This document shows, one piece after another, positions 36,501-48,298 of a stretch of DNA of 64,000 nt. Each line of letters opens with the position of its first letter. Positions within the stretch are counted from its first letter, which is position 1. Both the position numbers and the translations under genes were made by a program. Below the pieces are notes generated by a model, which saw nothing but the letters and a program-made list of their open reading frames with translations, searched no databases and was not told where the DNA came from. Origin of the DNA: Syngnathus acus (lineage: Eukaryota; Chordata; Actinopteri; Syngnathiformes; Syngnathidae). The stretch covers positions 4,518,342-4,582,341 of the forward strand of contig NC_051090.1 of the NCBI RefSeq assembly GCF_901709675.1, given 5' to 3'.

Positions 36501-39500
36501 CGGCAAATACCCGGATGGCCTTAACCCGGATGGCCACATCCAGCATCTGAGAGGCGATCAGGTGTCCGTGCCTCGTGCCCTCTAATCGCGTCAGCTCTAC
36601 AAGGATGCTGATGTACCTGTGAAGTGTGCACGGGAGGAGAACTACAGCTGAAAATCATGACAAAAATAGAATGTGTGGGCGACTGCGTGGAGGGAAAACG
36701 GACCACTCAAAGTTGGTGATGTACTGGTAGTTGCTCTGGCTACAGATGTCAATGATCTTAGTGAGCAGTTCATCCCTGTAAGTGGTTCCCTCTGCTTTGT
36801 CCACGTGTAGCATCAGCTTCTTCACAATCTCCATTAAGTTCTTTTTGGAGACCTGCAGAGGAATACAGCTTAAGCGCTACGTTTGAATGTACTTCAATTA
36901 ATTTGTTCCGCATTTCATAATTTATTCAGCACAAGTAACGTCTGTTTATTTTTCTATCCCAGCGGCAGAGCATTGCGAATTAATAATTAAGTATAAAAAA
37001 AAAAAAAATCACATACCATGCCATAAAGTAGGTCCAAAGCTCTGAGACGGATGGACTCGTCCTTGTCATCCAGACACTGCAGGATGAGGTCCTTGTGGCT
37101 CTGCACTGACTTAGGGTGAGTCTTCAGGATTTTGGACATGGCCAAAAGGCCCAGATACTTCACTGGAGGAACAAGTTCACACACGCACTTGCTGAGTATA
37201 CTTACAGACAGATGACTAACTAAAAACTCAAAAAAAAAATTACCACTATCAATGCCTGACTTTTTAAAATGCTCAAATTGCATCCCTGGTAAAAAGTTAA
37301 CTGTAGCTATGTTCAGTCATGTGAGTTATATGTAAATGACTACCAAGGAAAAGATCATTAAAACACAAAGTACAATGGGAAAGACACACAAACATGTACA
37401 CGCAGGACAAAACATTGGCCGTGCGAAACCTGCTGAGTCGCAAAATTGTGTTGCTATCGGAGGAAAGAAAAGCCTCTCACATTCTAATCAATATGAGTGA
37501 GTGGTGGTGACTTTGGCTGCAGTGGCCTCAGAGCGGCCGGATGAGTCGGCGAACGCTCGGAAAGTATTTTGGGCTGTAAATTGTTTTAGTTCAAATATTT
37601 ATGAGAATAATTATCTATGTGGCTTCATTTTGTTTTTAGCTTCGCATTTTTAGCTGTAATTGAAAAGCAGGCAAGATAACAAGACGTTCACGCACAGGTT
37701 CAGAATCTGCTCTATTCACACCACAGGTTACGGGCTGGACTGATTGACTATTTGGTCCCGGTGGTTTTTAGCGTTTAAACAGACTCACTAATTCATGGAT
37801 TTTTTTTTGAATAAAATGTTATTGATTTGAGGAAATAAGAATCCACAAATTTGGGGTGTAAACATGGACACTTTGACGACAACTCCGTTTTTAGTGAGGA
37901 CCAACCAGTACAGCCCACACAGTCAATTTTCAAACTACTCTAGACAACTATCTATTCGTAGGGAATCGATCCAGATAACTCGAATGGACCCTCAATGTGA
38001 GGAAAGGGGTACAGGCCCACAAGCACAAAGGTTCCGCAATTCGAGTTATCAAGATTCGGGTGGAGGCTCTGAGGAATCTTCTAAAAAGGGGGCGGGGCTT
38101 GTGCTTAACAGTGAGTAACACGCAGACAATGAGAAAATGACACACTGCAGGCATTGACAGAGGGCTCACAGTTCTGGTCAGAGTCTTCAATCAGGATTCT
38201 CAGTTTCTGGACACAGAGCTGGAAAACAGAAAGAAAGTGTGACGGCCAAATCGGGACGTAATGGTATTTTGTAGCGACACCTTCAAAGTAAATATGAACA
38301 AAACAAAACCAACTGAAAGAGAATAGATAGATGTGAGTACTTGACAAGAGTTGTGACTGAGGAAAAAAAACCAACATGCACTGTGTAAAATCGACGAGAT
38401 CGCGGCGTACCTGGATACTAGCACTGTGGTTCGGCATCCCAGACGACAAAGAAATTAACACTGCAAAACAGGACACAGTGGCAATCAGACTTTTGGAGAC
38501 TAACAGGGTGACAGTATAACCCAAATTTGTGTGCGCTGTAATCGTAATAAATTAGAGTCAAAATAAAAAAAACTTTGAGGCCAGAAATGCAAATCAATTA
38601 AATGGAAAGCCTGTTCCATGTATTACACAAATGAGTTCATCTTGTACGCTGCTACTGTCATAAACCACGGGACTATTCTAAGTACTCACCCGCAATAACC
38701 GTGTTCACACACTCGTACAGCAAAGACATGGCAGATGTACTGCAAATTGGGAAAAAAAAGAGCACAGATTATAAATGTGTGAGTGACCATTTGAAGCTAC
38801 TTCATAATTGAGGGATTTTTGTTCATCTCACCTGTGAATTAGGTTGGTCAGAGGTTCAATCAGCTTTTTTCCCAAGCGAGGCTCCAGAGGAGTGAGAGCT
38901 CCAAACTGTAAAAATAGAGCAAATGTCACAAAAAAATCCCAGAAAAATATTATTTTACTCCAACTTTATATGCACATTTATTCATTTTACTAAATAGTTA
39001 TATGATTATAATGATAATTAAAAGGGAGTTAATTGAAAATGAACTATTTTACATATTTACATTGTGGTTTTATTTTTCCTAAAAAGAATTCTACTAACAG
39101 TAATGATAAGATAATGAGTAGATGATAAAATGCTAGATGAACTATTCGTCCTAAATTGTTATGTCACTGGAGTTTCATGGCAGTCAGCGGATTACACGTG
39201 TGTGAATGTCTGTGTCCTGTTGACTCACCAATTTAATAATCTTAATAAGAACCCAATTGTTGGTGGAGGAGGTCATGAGCTTGAAGAAGAGGGGTGCCAA
39301 AGACAGGTAGTTTTTGGGATTCCGGCGGGCCAGCTCACAAATCACGTTGACTGCGGCCGACTGAACACCTAGTGGGGGCGGGGAGGGCAAGCGTCCATTA
39401 GGGTTACTCTCCTTTAATCAGTGTTATGGACTTCGTACAAAAAGATTAACACAGTGTAATGATTTTTTTTTTTTTAACCTGGATCTGGGTCTTCAAGTTT

Positions 39501-42343
39501 CTCTTTGAGCCTGGGGAAAGCAGGACGGAGGGACTCTGGGTACTTGAGAAACACCTTGTACATAATCAGCACCGCTTTCTTCCGGATGTAAGGTTTAGTG
39601 TGAGACATCTAGAGCAGAGGAAAGAATGACAAACAATAAGTCACACTTCCACTACGGGGTACCTGGTTTAATTGCAATAACTACAGCACATTCATTTCAA
39701 TAAGGCAAAAAGATCGATTGCGATGACAACTGATGACGTGGCTTTGCGGCTCACCAGCGTCATAATGTCGTTGGCCAGGTCCCGAGCCAGGTCGGGGGTG
39801 ACGAAGCAGGACAAGCCTGTGAGGGCGACGCCTGTGTCGTACTGGTTGGGACTGCTCAGATCCTGCGTGGGCGAGAAACATGCTGTTTATCAGGAAGCTT
39901 CTCATTACATTGCTTTTTTTTTTTTTTAATAAAGTGTATGCTGTATGCTAATTCCTCACCCTCAGCAGCGCAGCCGCTTACCTTTCGGATCTGATTAGTG
40001 GTCAGCATGATGACGTCTGTGCTCTCGTGAAAGCACTGCGAGGCCGCCAAGTAGCCGATCCTCTGCGAGGGCGCAGAATAGCCGTCACGTTATTTTGCCG
40101 TCTCGTCAGGACAGCCGCGGTTATCGCCACAGATGACCCGCCGCTTTACCTTGTAAGTGAACTTGGAGGAGCTCATGACTTCGACGATGTTGAAGGCGGC
40201 CCAGCTGACGTCATAGCCGAGCATCTGAAGCTGTTTGGCAAAGAAGAGAGCTTCATTATTCAGTCGTGATGGTGCATAATAAATAGATTAAAGTCATCCA
40301 AGCGTACTCACGTAGGTGAGCTTGCACACGGCATTGGCTTTGACGGCAATATTATCCTGCTTGAGCTCTTGCTTGATCTCGTCGATGCAAGTGGAGATGT
40401 ACTTGGCCTGAGGGCAAACAAGAAAGGGCAGGCAGCAGATCAGATTAGCCGGAACGATATATGGGACAGGACAACAATAGCAAAGCAGCCTACAACTGCT
40501 TTTTCCATTTAATTATACATACGGACAATCAGATCAAATTTGAGTATTTCTTTGCACTTGATCAAGATTTTCGAATAGCAAATACGAATGAACTGTAGGA
40601 AGTGTTTTTTACAATTTATTTATTCCATAAAATTTATAGTCAACATGTTGCCGTTAGTAAGCTTCACAATTAAAAAGTGATACCACAGGCACAACATTCC
40701 ATCGACAGTGGGAAGGAGAAGCCCAAGCGAGAGCAACCAATAGCAAAGGCTCCGAAGAGAGTGAGAGTGGTTGCTGGTCATGTGTGTGTAGTCATGAGAC
40801 AGCAGAGTGACAGGGGAAGGAGTGTGTGCGGTTTCAAAACACACACAACACACACAGACATCAGCAGACGCAGGCCAGGCTTCCATAATGGTTAATTCAG
40901 AACCAACTGAAAGAAGTGAAATAGCTGACATGGAAACGGTGGATGTTCAAGTCACATTTGAGACAACTGCAAAGATTTTTTTTAATTATAAAACGAGTGA
41001 CGACGGCATGCCGAAATGGACTGTGTTGACTTTGGAGGTTCCGCTACTATATGAGGAACTTTGAACTGTATTCACACTTATACCAAAACATTAATAATTG
41101 AACAATCTGTTCCCTGTTGGCTGGGCAACCATCACCTTATCTGGGCCTGCAAGGTTGGGTTACCATTGACAAAAAAAAAAGACAAGCACCCAACCCGCAT
41201 AGCACCGTCAAGCATTGGTGAGTAGACACAATACAGCAAAGATAAAGATAGACACTTCTCTTCAGACAAACACGAACATTTTTGACCCGCTGATCTGGAA
41301 ACCTGTGAGATTCTTAAACCACTCAGAATTTCACACCTGACCCGCAGCTGGATGTGTGTACACAACCTCGGATGTGAGTTTGTAGGGCACAAAAGTTGAC
41401 AAGGTCGAGCAATAGGAAAATAAATGCAGTAAGCTGACGTGGATTTGAAGTGACACAGGGGATTGATTGATTCCCAACCAGCATACTGTCAAAAGTGTCC
41501 CAGAGTCAATTATCCAACTTAACTGATCCAGCAACTATTTACTTGTTACATTTATTTATGCTAGCAATGTATAGTGACAAGCAATCAATTAAATGCTCTT
41601 CCACAAGGTTGCAGAGTGTAGATAATTAATAAATAACCTGTATATAGTCACATTTCTAAAAATGGCTGAAATTATATAAAAAATAATAATGATAAAATAC
41701 CAACAAAGTAACGATATCCACTTTGGGAGCTATTTTTGGGTGTTGTTCTGCGACTCTTCCTAATGTAAATTGTCCGTCCACAGTCAGATATTTAAAGGTC
41801 TCTTGTGTGACATTCTACAAATTACGAACGGCAAAGGGTAAAATTAGTCTGTATTTGTACAAAAACAAAACAGTATCCGATTACTGAATGATTTGGACCG
41901 ATTGAGTCACCATTCTCATCCTTCCTCTAGCTAACTGTCAATTAGCCGCTACAGTCATTAAGCTTGTTTAAAAAAATAAAATAAAATAAACGACCTGAGA
42001 GTAAAACATGGGGCTAGTTCAATATTCATACAAGTCATATTCTTTTGCGGTAAATGTTTTGTTAGAAGCACAAGGTCCTTGTTTGGGGACAGAGGGGAGC
42101 TAAGCGGCTAATATGACAGTTAGCGGTGACGCTAGCATTTTAGCCAGGTTGCATTCATGTTAATTCAGCTGTCGCCAAACATAACGGTCATTTACGTAGG
42201 GGAGGGAGATGACGTGGAGGTGTAACGCGGGGTTTAATTTGAGTTACCTCATCTTCCTTGTGGTTCCTGATGCCACGTACTAAATCCTGAAGGTTTTTAT
42301 CGAACATCCGATCGATGCTCCCTTTGACAATCTTCAAAGCCAT
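30534..42343 (-). CDS. ap3d1: AP-3 adaptor complex subunit delta-1
   Basis: Large subunit of the AP-3 coat that sorts cargo from endosomes to lysosomes and related organelles. 33 exons on the minus strand: 42248-42343, 40312-40407, 40150-40230, 39982-40062, 39755-39862, 39479-39608, 39229-39368, 38832-38905, 38690-38739, 38411-38460, 38170-38218, 37017-37162, 36704-36852, 36386-36616, 36047-36278, 35798-35943, 35581-35722, 35359-35430, 35175-35250, 34882-35081, 34475-34548, 33717-33873, 33473-33616, 32559-32666, 32293-32448, 32160-32207, 31994-32014 (candidate microexon), 31552-31741, 31320-31408, 31151-31236, 30869-30990, 30700-30779, 30534-30629. Phases join to 1239 residues (1232 without the microexon; human 1153-1215). 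Residues 1-620 form the adaptin trunk (GVQSAAVNVICELARRNPK); 667-996 are a Lys/Glu-rich hinge; the C-terminal appendage ends SQC. Start MALKIVKGSIDRMFDKNLQD matches orthologues. Confidence 0.95.
31994..32014 (-). other. candidate 21-nt microexon of ap3d1
   Basis: Encodes MMEDADQ in phase 0 between exons ending ...AYIKM and starting VYDIQG. Flanked by a pyrimidine tract with TTTTAAG acceptor and a CAG/GTACTC donor. The human protein has nothing at this place (KM joins TCDIRG), so it is either fish-specific, alternative, or spurious. Confidence 0.5.
32356..32376 (-). other. seven-histidine tract in ap3d1 hinge
   Basis: Codons for H969-H975 directly follow six lysines (969 numbered with exons as listed). 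Encoded by mixed CAC/CAT codons, so it is not a pure trinucleotide slippage tract. Confidence 0.85.
37974..38050. repeat. 12-bp perfect inverted repeat in ap3d1 intron 11
   Basis: GATAACTCGAAT at 37974-37985 and its exact reverse complement at 38039-38050, with a 53-bp loop. A further GAATC match lies outside each arm with a small offset. Possibly a relic of a small inverted-repeat transposon. Confidence 0.6.
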
Positions 42344-42640
42344 GCTCGGTGCTTGGCGGCGGTGTCACTGGTGGGTGTCGACCGAGCCCGGAGAGGGTGT
42401 CTCATCCACCCGGGGGGGGATGATGATGCTGCTGCTGGTGCCGCGAGCCCCTGGGTGAAGAGGCCAAAGAAGCTGCTGAAAGGCCGGAGAGAAACGGAGC
42501 GTCCCGGGCTGCTGCGTGCGCACAGACGCCTGGCTGGCAGTGGCTCAATGGAGGAAATGGCTGACAAAATGGCGTCCGCAAGTCAGCTGACTGGGGTATT
42601 AGGCGAGATGTGGGAATTAAAGGTCCACGCACACACGCAA
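42344..42640 (-). promoter_or_regulatory. ap3d1 promoter and 5' UTR (GC-rich)
   Basis: GC- and CpG-rich sequence directly upstream of the ap3d1 start codon, in contrast to the AT-rich flanks. No TATA box. It looks like a CpG-type housekeeping promoter; start site unknown. Confidence 0.45.
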
Positions 42641-43698
42641 TGTAGGCAAACTTATGTTTATAATTTAACTGGAATTATTTAACAAATTAATAACCATTCA
42701 AGATGGCTGATTTTACTTTTATATACACCTTTCCTTTTTCTTTCCAGTCATCTTTTTATATTCGTATGAAACAAGAACATTTTGACATCTCTTCCATTAA
42801 CTCTATGTGAGATGCAAATATACACAAATGATTGATGGCATGTAAGAGCAAAACCTTCAAAAAAAAAAAATTAAACAGTGAAAGGATGGAAATGCTGACA
42901 GCACACCCACCACCTGCCGTTTGTACTGTTTATTATTGAGGGATTTCATTTAAGTCTGCAGCTACATGAGATCTCCACTTTTTTGGAGGGCAATTATGAC
43001 GACATCACGCAGATTTATCATAAGCATACATTACAGCGAAACAATGCGTGTGTGTAATGCCACAGATTGTTTTTTTTTTAGCAAATGTGTGAAAACAAAG
43101 CTATAAAAAGTCAGTGAACCTGTCAACTCATTTCATTGCTTTACACATAAAAAGAAAAACAAAACACAAAACAAGTTTACCACTTTCAAAATGTCCAATA
43201 CAAACAGGTGCTCTTTGTGATGTTTTGTAGCATTTATATATATATATTATTAAAAAAGGATTTATACGGAAGAAAGTCGACAGAATCCGCCGGGCAGCTA
43301 AGTGAAAATTTCGTTAAGATTCAAAATTCTTCAATCATACCTTCGTCAGCCCAAATTGAGTTCACAAGTGCACGTATTAAACCGACGTGTGCAGTATGAC
43401 AGACAAAGGTAAAAGAAAAAAAAAAAAAGGACCCAGTCATGGAAGAGAAGACATTTCTGCAACTTAAAGACAGGACGTGCAGCACAAACTATCACAACGG
43501 TAATAATTCCTTTTTGCGCTGACAAATCGCTCAGACAAATTTATCTACCCAGAGTGTTAATGGTTGAAAAGGTCTGTAGCGTGGACAGTGACGTATAGCA
43601 GGCGTCGGTGATTGTGTTGCAGTGTTGTTGGCTCCTTGTACGTCTTCCATCTTTAGCACTTGGTCCACTGCGGTTGTTGTTAGGAGGGCGTCTTCTGT
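42641..43698 (-). other. hdgfl2 3' UTR and short intergenic gap
   Basis: Downstream of the hdgfl2 stop on the minus strand. A reverse-strand AATAAA is at 42929-42934. No coding sequence recognised. Confidence 0.5.
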
Positions 43699-46600
43699 TT
43701 AACTTTCAGCAGGGGATACCTCCATATCTGCAGAAATGTTGTTGTTGTTGTTCTCTTGGGTGTATTCGTCAGTCTGCTGAGGGCTGGTTGGGCTCCGCCT
43801 GTGTAGAAAGCACAATTAAATGGAATCAGGATTGCAATTCTTTAAGTTTTGTTTCAGTGAGTCAATGGGCCACATTGTCTACTCCCCACAAAATAGTCTT
43901 TTTCACTAACCTGATTGGACTTGAGTTAGTGTGATCGTTGCTTTCGGCAGTTTTTTCCTCTTCGCCTTTGTCTTTTTTCTCTTGCGACTCTCCGTTCACA
44001 GCAGTCGAATCTGTCGAGAAACAAAGATGGTGGCGACTATTCATGGTGTCGAATTGAATCTCACTTGTGTTTTTTTTTTCTTCTTTTTAAACCTGTTTCT
44101 TTCGTCTCCTTCGCATCGTCATCTCCTTCCTTGTCCGATTTCACTTTAGCTGCCGTTTCTCCTTTGCCCACAAAGCGAAGTTTTAACTTGTTGTACACCT
44201 CACTGGCCTTCTCCATGACGGCCGAGCTGGCCTTATACCGCCGAATCTGCAAGGGGGGGGCATACAGAAATCATACTTCTCAAGTTATTAATGATAGGCG
44301 CTACCTTGAGCAATAATCAATGAAGGGCAGCTGGATTTGAACTTTTAAAGGTCAGTGGAGGAGATGCACCTTTTTAAGCGTGGCGATGATGTCTGCGTTC
44401 TTGTGGAGGATCTGACTGGTGACAGGCACAGCTTCCAGCTCTGCCAGGGCTTGTAGACACCGCTCGATGTCCTGCACGGTACACAGGCGATTTTATTGTC
44501 ATCGCACGGGCAAATGGCTAAGTTGACACTGAGTGAAAATGTTCACATCGTGACTGTCGAGATGTTACAGGGTGGCCACTTACGGGGTTGTCCACTTTGA
44601 GAGCAAACTTGATGTCCGTGTGGAGTTTCTGAAGTTGTTCCTCTGGTGACGGTTCTGACGGGATGCGGAGAACAACCATTGCTATTCGTTTCCAATTTCA
44701 GTGTTAAACTAAAGCTTGGGGAAAAGTGCCTTGACCGTGTTCTGGCCTTACCTTTTTTCTTTTGCGGTGGCCTCTCCGATTTGTGCTTCAGTTTTTCGGC
44801 CTTGGACCTAAACGAGAGAAAAACGCATGAATTTATTTGTGGATTATGATTAGCGGAGAGAATGCAGGAGCTGTCGTGTCAAATGTGGGCTCACCTGGCT
44901 CTGGACTTCTCCTCGGACCGTTTGGCTCTCTTCTCCTTTCGCTCCCGCTCCCTTCGCTCCTCTTCCTTCTTTTGTCGGCTTTTGTTTTGGTTGTCCGTCT
45001 TCCTGGCTGATTTCTTCATCTTTTTGACAGATACGAAGATTACATACTATACATTGTGTTCTAGTAGTTACACACTGCATTACATGATGAATAGCTCCTG
45101 TTACCTCAGCGGGCGATGCCGAGTCAGAGTCAGACGGCGCCGGGATCGGCGGCGGAGGGGGTTTCTTGGACCTCTTGAGCGGGTGATCGTCGACGCCTTC
45201 ATCCGAGCTGCTGCTGTCGCTGACCTTTTTCATCTCCTTCTCTCTTTTCCGCTTCTCCTCCTCCTCCTTTTCGCGCTCCCGTAGCCGCCGAAGCTCCTCG
45301 GCCTCCTCTCTTTTCCGCCGCTCCTCCAGCTCCCTCCGCCGCTCCTCGTCTCGTTTCTTCCACTCGCTGATACGGTCCGGCTCGCTGTCACTGTGGGGGA
45401 AAAAAGCGGTTGAGCGTGTGCGCCGAAACATGACTCGAAAGATACAAACAGCCTTCTGACCTATCGCTGTCTGATGACGACGATGCTGCTCGCTTTGGAG
45501 GCGGAGCTTTAGGTTTCCGTGCACGAGGCTTTGGCGCAGGTTTATCTGTGGAGAAGGAACAGCACACGAATTATGTATAAAAGAAAAAAGAAGAAAAAAA
45601 CAGCGACTCTATCAAACTTGCCTGCAGCTCTTTTGCGCGCTGCTGGAGCCTTCCGTGGAGGCGGGTCGGATTCGGATTCAGACTTGGAGCCGGACTGAGA
45701 CTCGGAACCGGACATAGCCGGTCGGGGCTTCGCGTCCTCCGAGTCGCTGTCCGCCGCTTTCTTCTCAGATCCAGATTCCGAGTCTGAATCTGAGTTGGAT
45801 GAATTTTTCTGCAAAGGCTAAGAGAGAGGGATTGAATTAGACCCTGGGTTTATGATTAATTGTAGAATTGAATTGTTTCATTTATTTTTTTTCTTAAATC
45901 CTTGTAGTAACTGAAATGCTAATACAGAAGATAGTAAAATGTTGCATTTCTGTATTATGACAGATAAAAATAAAAAGGAAAAATCGTTAACCTTTTTCTT
46001 CCCTCTGCCTGCTGTTGCCGCTTTCTTTCCGCCTCTCCCAACTGCTTTCTTCTCCAGAGTAAAATCCTGTAAAACATAAAAGAGCATGACGCCATGATGT
46101 CGTCGTCGTTTTATTTATGTCTAATGACCTGGTCGCTGTTCTTGCCAGACTCCGACTCCGAAGGGGTGGCTTCTGACTCTGATGGTGATCCGCTTTCCAC
46201 GTCTCTTTCGCTGGATGAGTGGCGAGTTTTTTTCGGGGGAGGCGCACGCTAAGAGAAGACAGCGACACGATGGAGGAGACGTACTAGCAAATAAATGATT
46301 GAAAGTGAAGAATGGTTTAAAAACCAACTCTGCAGATGTGTACCTTAGATGCCGGCGGCTTCCTTTTCACCCCTCCTCCTCCTCGTCCCCTTGCCCTATC
46401 TTCACTTGCAGATTCAGACTCTGCCTCGCTTGCCGACTCTGCCTTCTTGGGCACAGGAGCATCTTCCTCGTCGTCTTCGTCGCTTCCTCCGCCGGCATCG
46501 TTGCCCTCGCTGTCTGATGAGCTGGCGGGCTAAGGAATAAAAAGCACACGAGTCAACAACTTTGTGAATGTCATCGAACCTATGAAAGACGGTTGAAGGG

Positions 46601-47505
46601 GCAACTTACCACAGGTGGAGCACTGTAGGAGGCATGTGGATTGTTCTGGATCTCCCATAAGCCTTCATTGAAGCCTTTCCTTTTGTTGGGCTTTCCATAG
46701 CGATCGTTGTATTTTTCATAAGCAAAAAGGTCCTTGGCTGCCAGAAATGCACTGCACAACAACAATGTAAGAAATACAAACCCAAATTATATTAGACAAC
46801 CGTCAATAAAACTGGAATAAATATGATATGATAATGGATAACCAACACACAGAAATGTCATTAGTGTTACTCTCACAACTGACAGTGGCAATTTTGGTAC
46901 TCAATCTACTAGCATTAGTATTTTCAGCCAACAGTAGTGTACTTACGTTTCATGAGTTCCAAAGAAGAAAATTGGAATTTTATTAGGTGGAGGCTTCACA
47001 GCACCATCAGCCACATCCTCAATCTGGAAATAAACAGAAAACTGCAGCATTAACCATCCTAATATCGACATCATATCAGTGTCGAGATGTTCGGTTAGTT
47101 CACTTCAGACGATGGCAATCATTTTGGCGTTGAGGTGACGAGGAGTTAGGGCTGAGAAGTTGCGATGTTTGTGCAAGATACGTACGTTGTAAGCCAGTCC
47201 GAAAGAAAATAACGTTCGCTTCGCTCGTAATGTATGAAGACGAGGCCGATATCATCGCATGCACACCGGGCCTCTTCTACCTGTCGTGCATGCCCATAAA
47301 GTGACCAATTAGAAAATATAAAGCTACATAATAGTGATATTGCATGTGTGTCCATCTTGCACGGTTGCAAGGATGTTTTCGCCTCCCCTCCTCCTCAGCC
47401 TCTTCCTACTGCCACTGCTGTTAGCTTGCTTACCCTGGCTGGCCAATGGGGGTAGCCCTTCATTTTAGCGAAGACCAGGTCTCCGGGCTGGAAGTTGTGC
47501 GGCAT
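43699..47505 (-). CDS. hdgfl2: HDGF-like protein 2 (HRP-2), PWWP and integrase-binding-domain chromatin reader
   Basis: Nuclear chromatin-associated protein that reads methylated histone H3 tails. 16 exons: 47434-47505, 46947-47023, 46610-46751, 46344-46529, 46129-46248, 45992-46066, 45622-45817, 45461-45545, 45105-45390, 44895-45019, 44752-44807, 44584-44654, 44370-44471, 44093-44246, 43911-44010, 43699-43798; 648 residues (human 671). PWWP domain at about 1-90 ([24 protein letters not shown], aromatic cage region [32 protein letters not shown]). Middle: Ser/Asp/Glu and Lys-rich, with a charged helix [20 protein letters not shown]. The IBD-like helical domain at about 480-560 includes [11 protein letters not shown] and [20 protein letters not shown]. 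The intron after exon 7 has a GC donor. Psip1 is the paralogue; exon content and the acidic SDSD block favour hdgfl2. Confidence 0.93.
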
Positions 47506-48298
47506 GTTCCCACTCCCTTCGGCGGCCTGGTTTCAAAAGTAGGAGTAAAAGCCGCTCGGCCTCCGGCGTGTCTCTCTCGGTACGCGGGGGCCAGGTCGTC
47601 ACGAAAAGCTGTAAAAACGACAGCGCTAGCTAAGGGAAGCTAATGGTGTACGACGCTAAGCGTTACCGCGAGAACATACTAGCGCAGATAACAACCACGA
47701 CTTCCGCTTGGGGGCTTCTTCTTACTCTTTCAGAATAAAAGCTTTCCTGTAAATGATCGAAGGTGTTGGAAAAAAGACAATTTATAAACTGAGAGGACAA
47801 ACGTTTTATATATTGTAGTCCGAGTAAGGTATATATTTGTGAAAAAGAAATGATCGCAAAGAATATTAACAACACAGAACAAAATGTATTCTTTTTTCTT
47901 TTTATAAAATACGGAAATAAAAGTCAATAATTATTGCAGTGCGGCCTGAAGCTCCTGAATAATGCTATCTTTTTTGGGAATGAATCACCACAACCCAGTA
48001 GTTATGTTTTTGTTTCGAAAAATCTTAAAAGGCCTTTAAAATATCCAAACACTGGTGACGTTCTAATGATGTTTCGTTTTCGCGTTAAACCGGACACAGT
48101 CACTCCGGATTATAAACAGCTTTACCACTTGCTTCCAAGCTCATCTTTTGATTGGCCACAAATGCCGGAAACGGCAACCCCTCTGACTTTTGATAGGCTG
48201 TCGAAGACTCGCGTTCCCATTCGCCCAATGACAGCCCTCCGTGCGAAAGGCAGTTTCGCTACAGTGACCTCCTCTGTCTTCACCTCTAATGCGCAGCC
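47506..48298. promoter_or_regulatory. head-to-head promoter region of hdgfl2 and fh
   Basis: 793 bp between the two start codons. Contains ETS-type boxes (ACTTCCG at 47700-47706, CCGGAA at 48165-48170) and CCAAT boxes (ATTGG 48151-48155, CCAAT 48225-48229) near fh. The middle (47760-48050) is AT-rich, so two separate promoters are as likely as one shared promoter. Confidence 0.5.
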
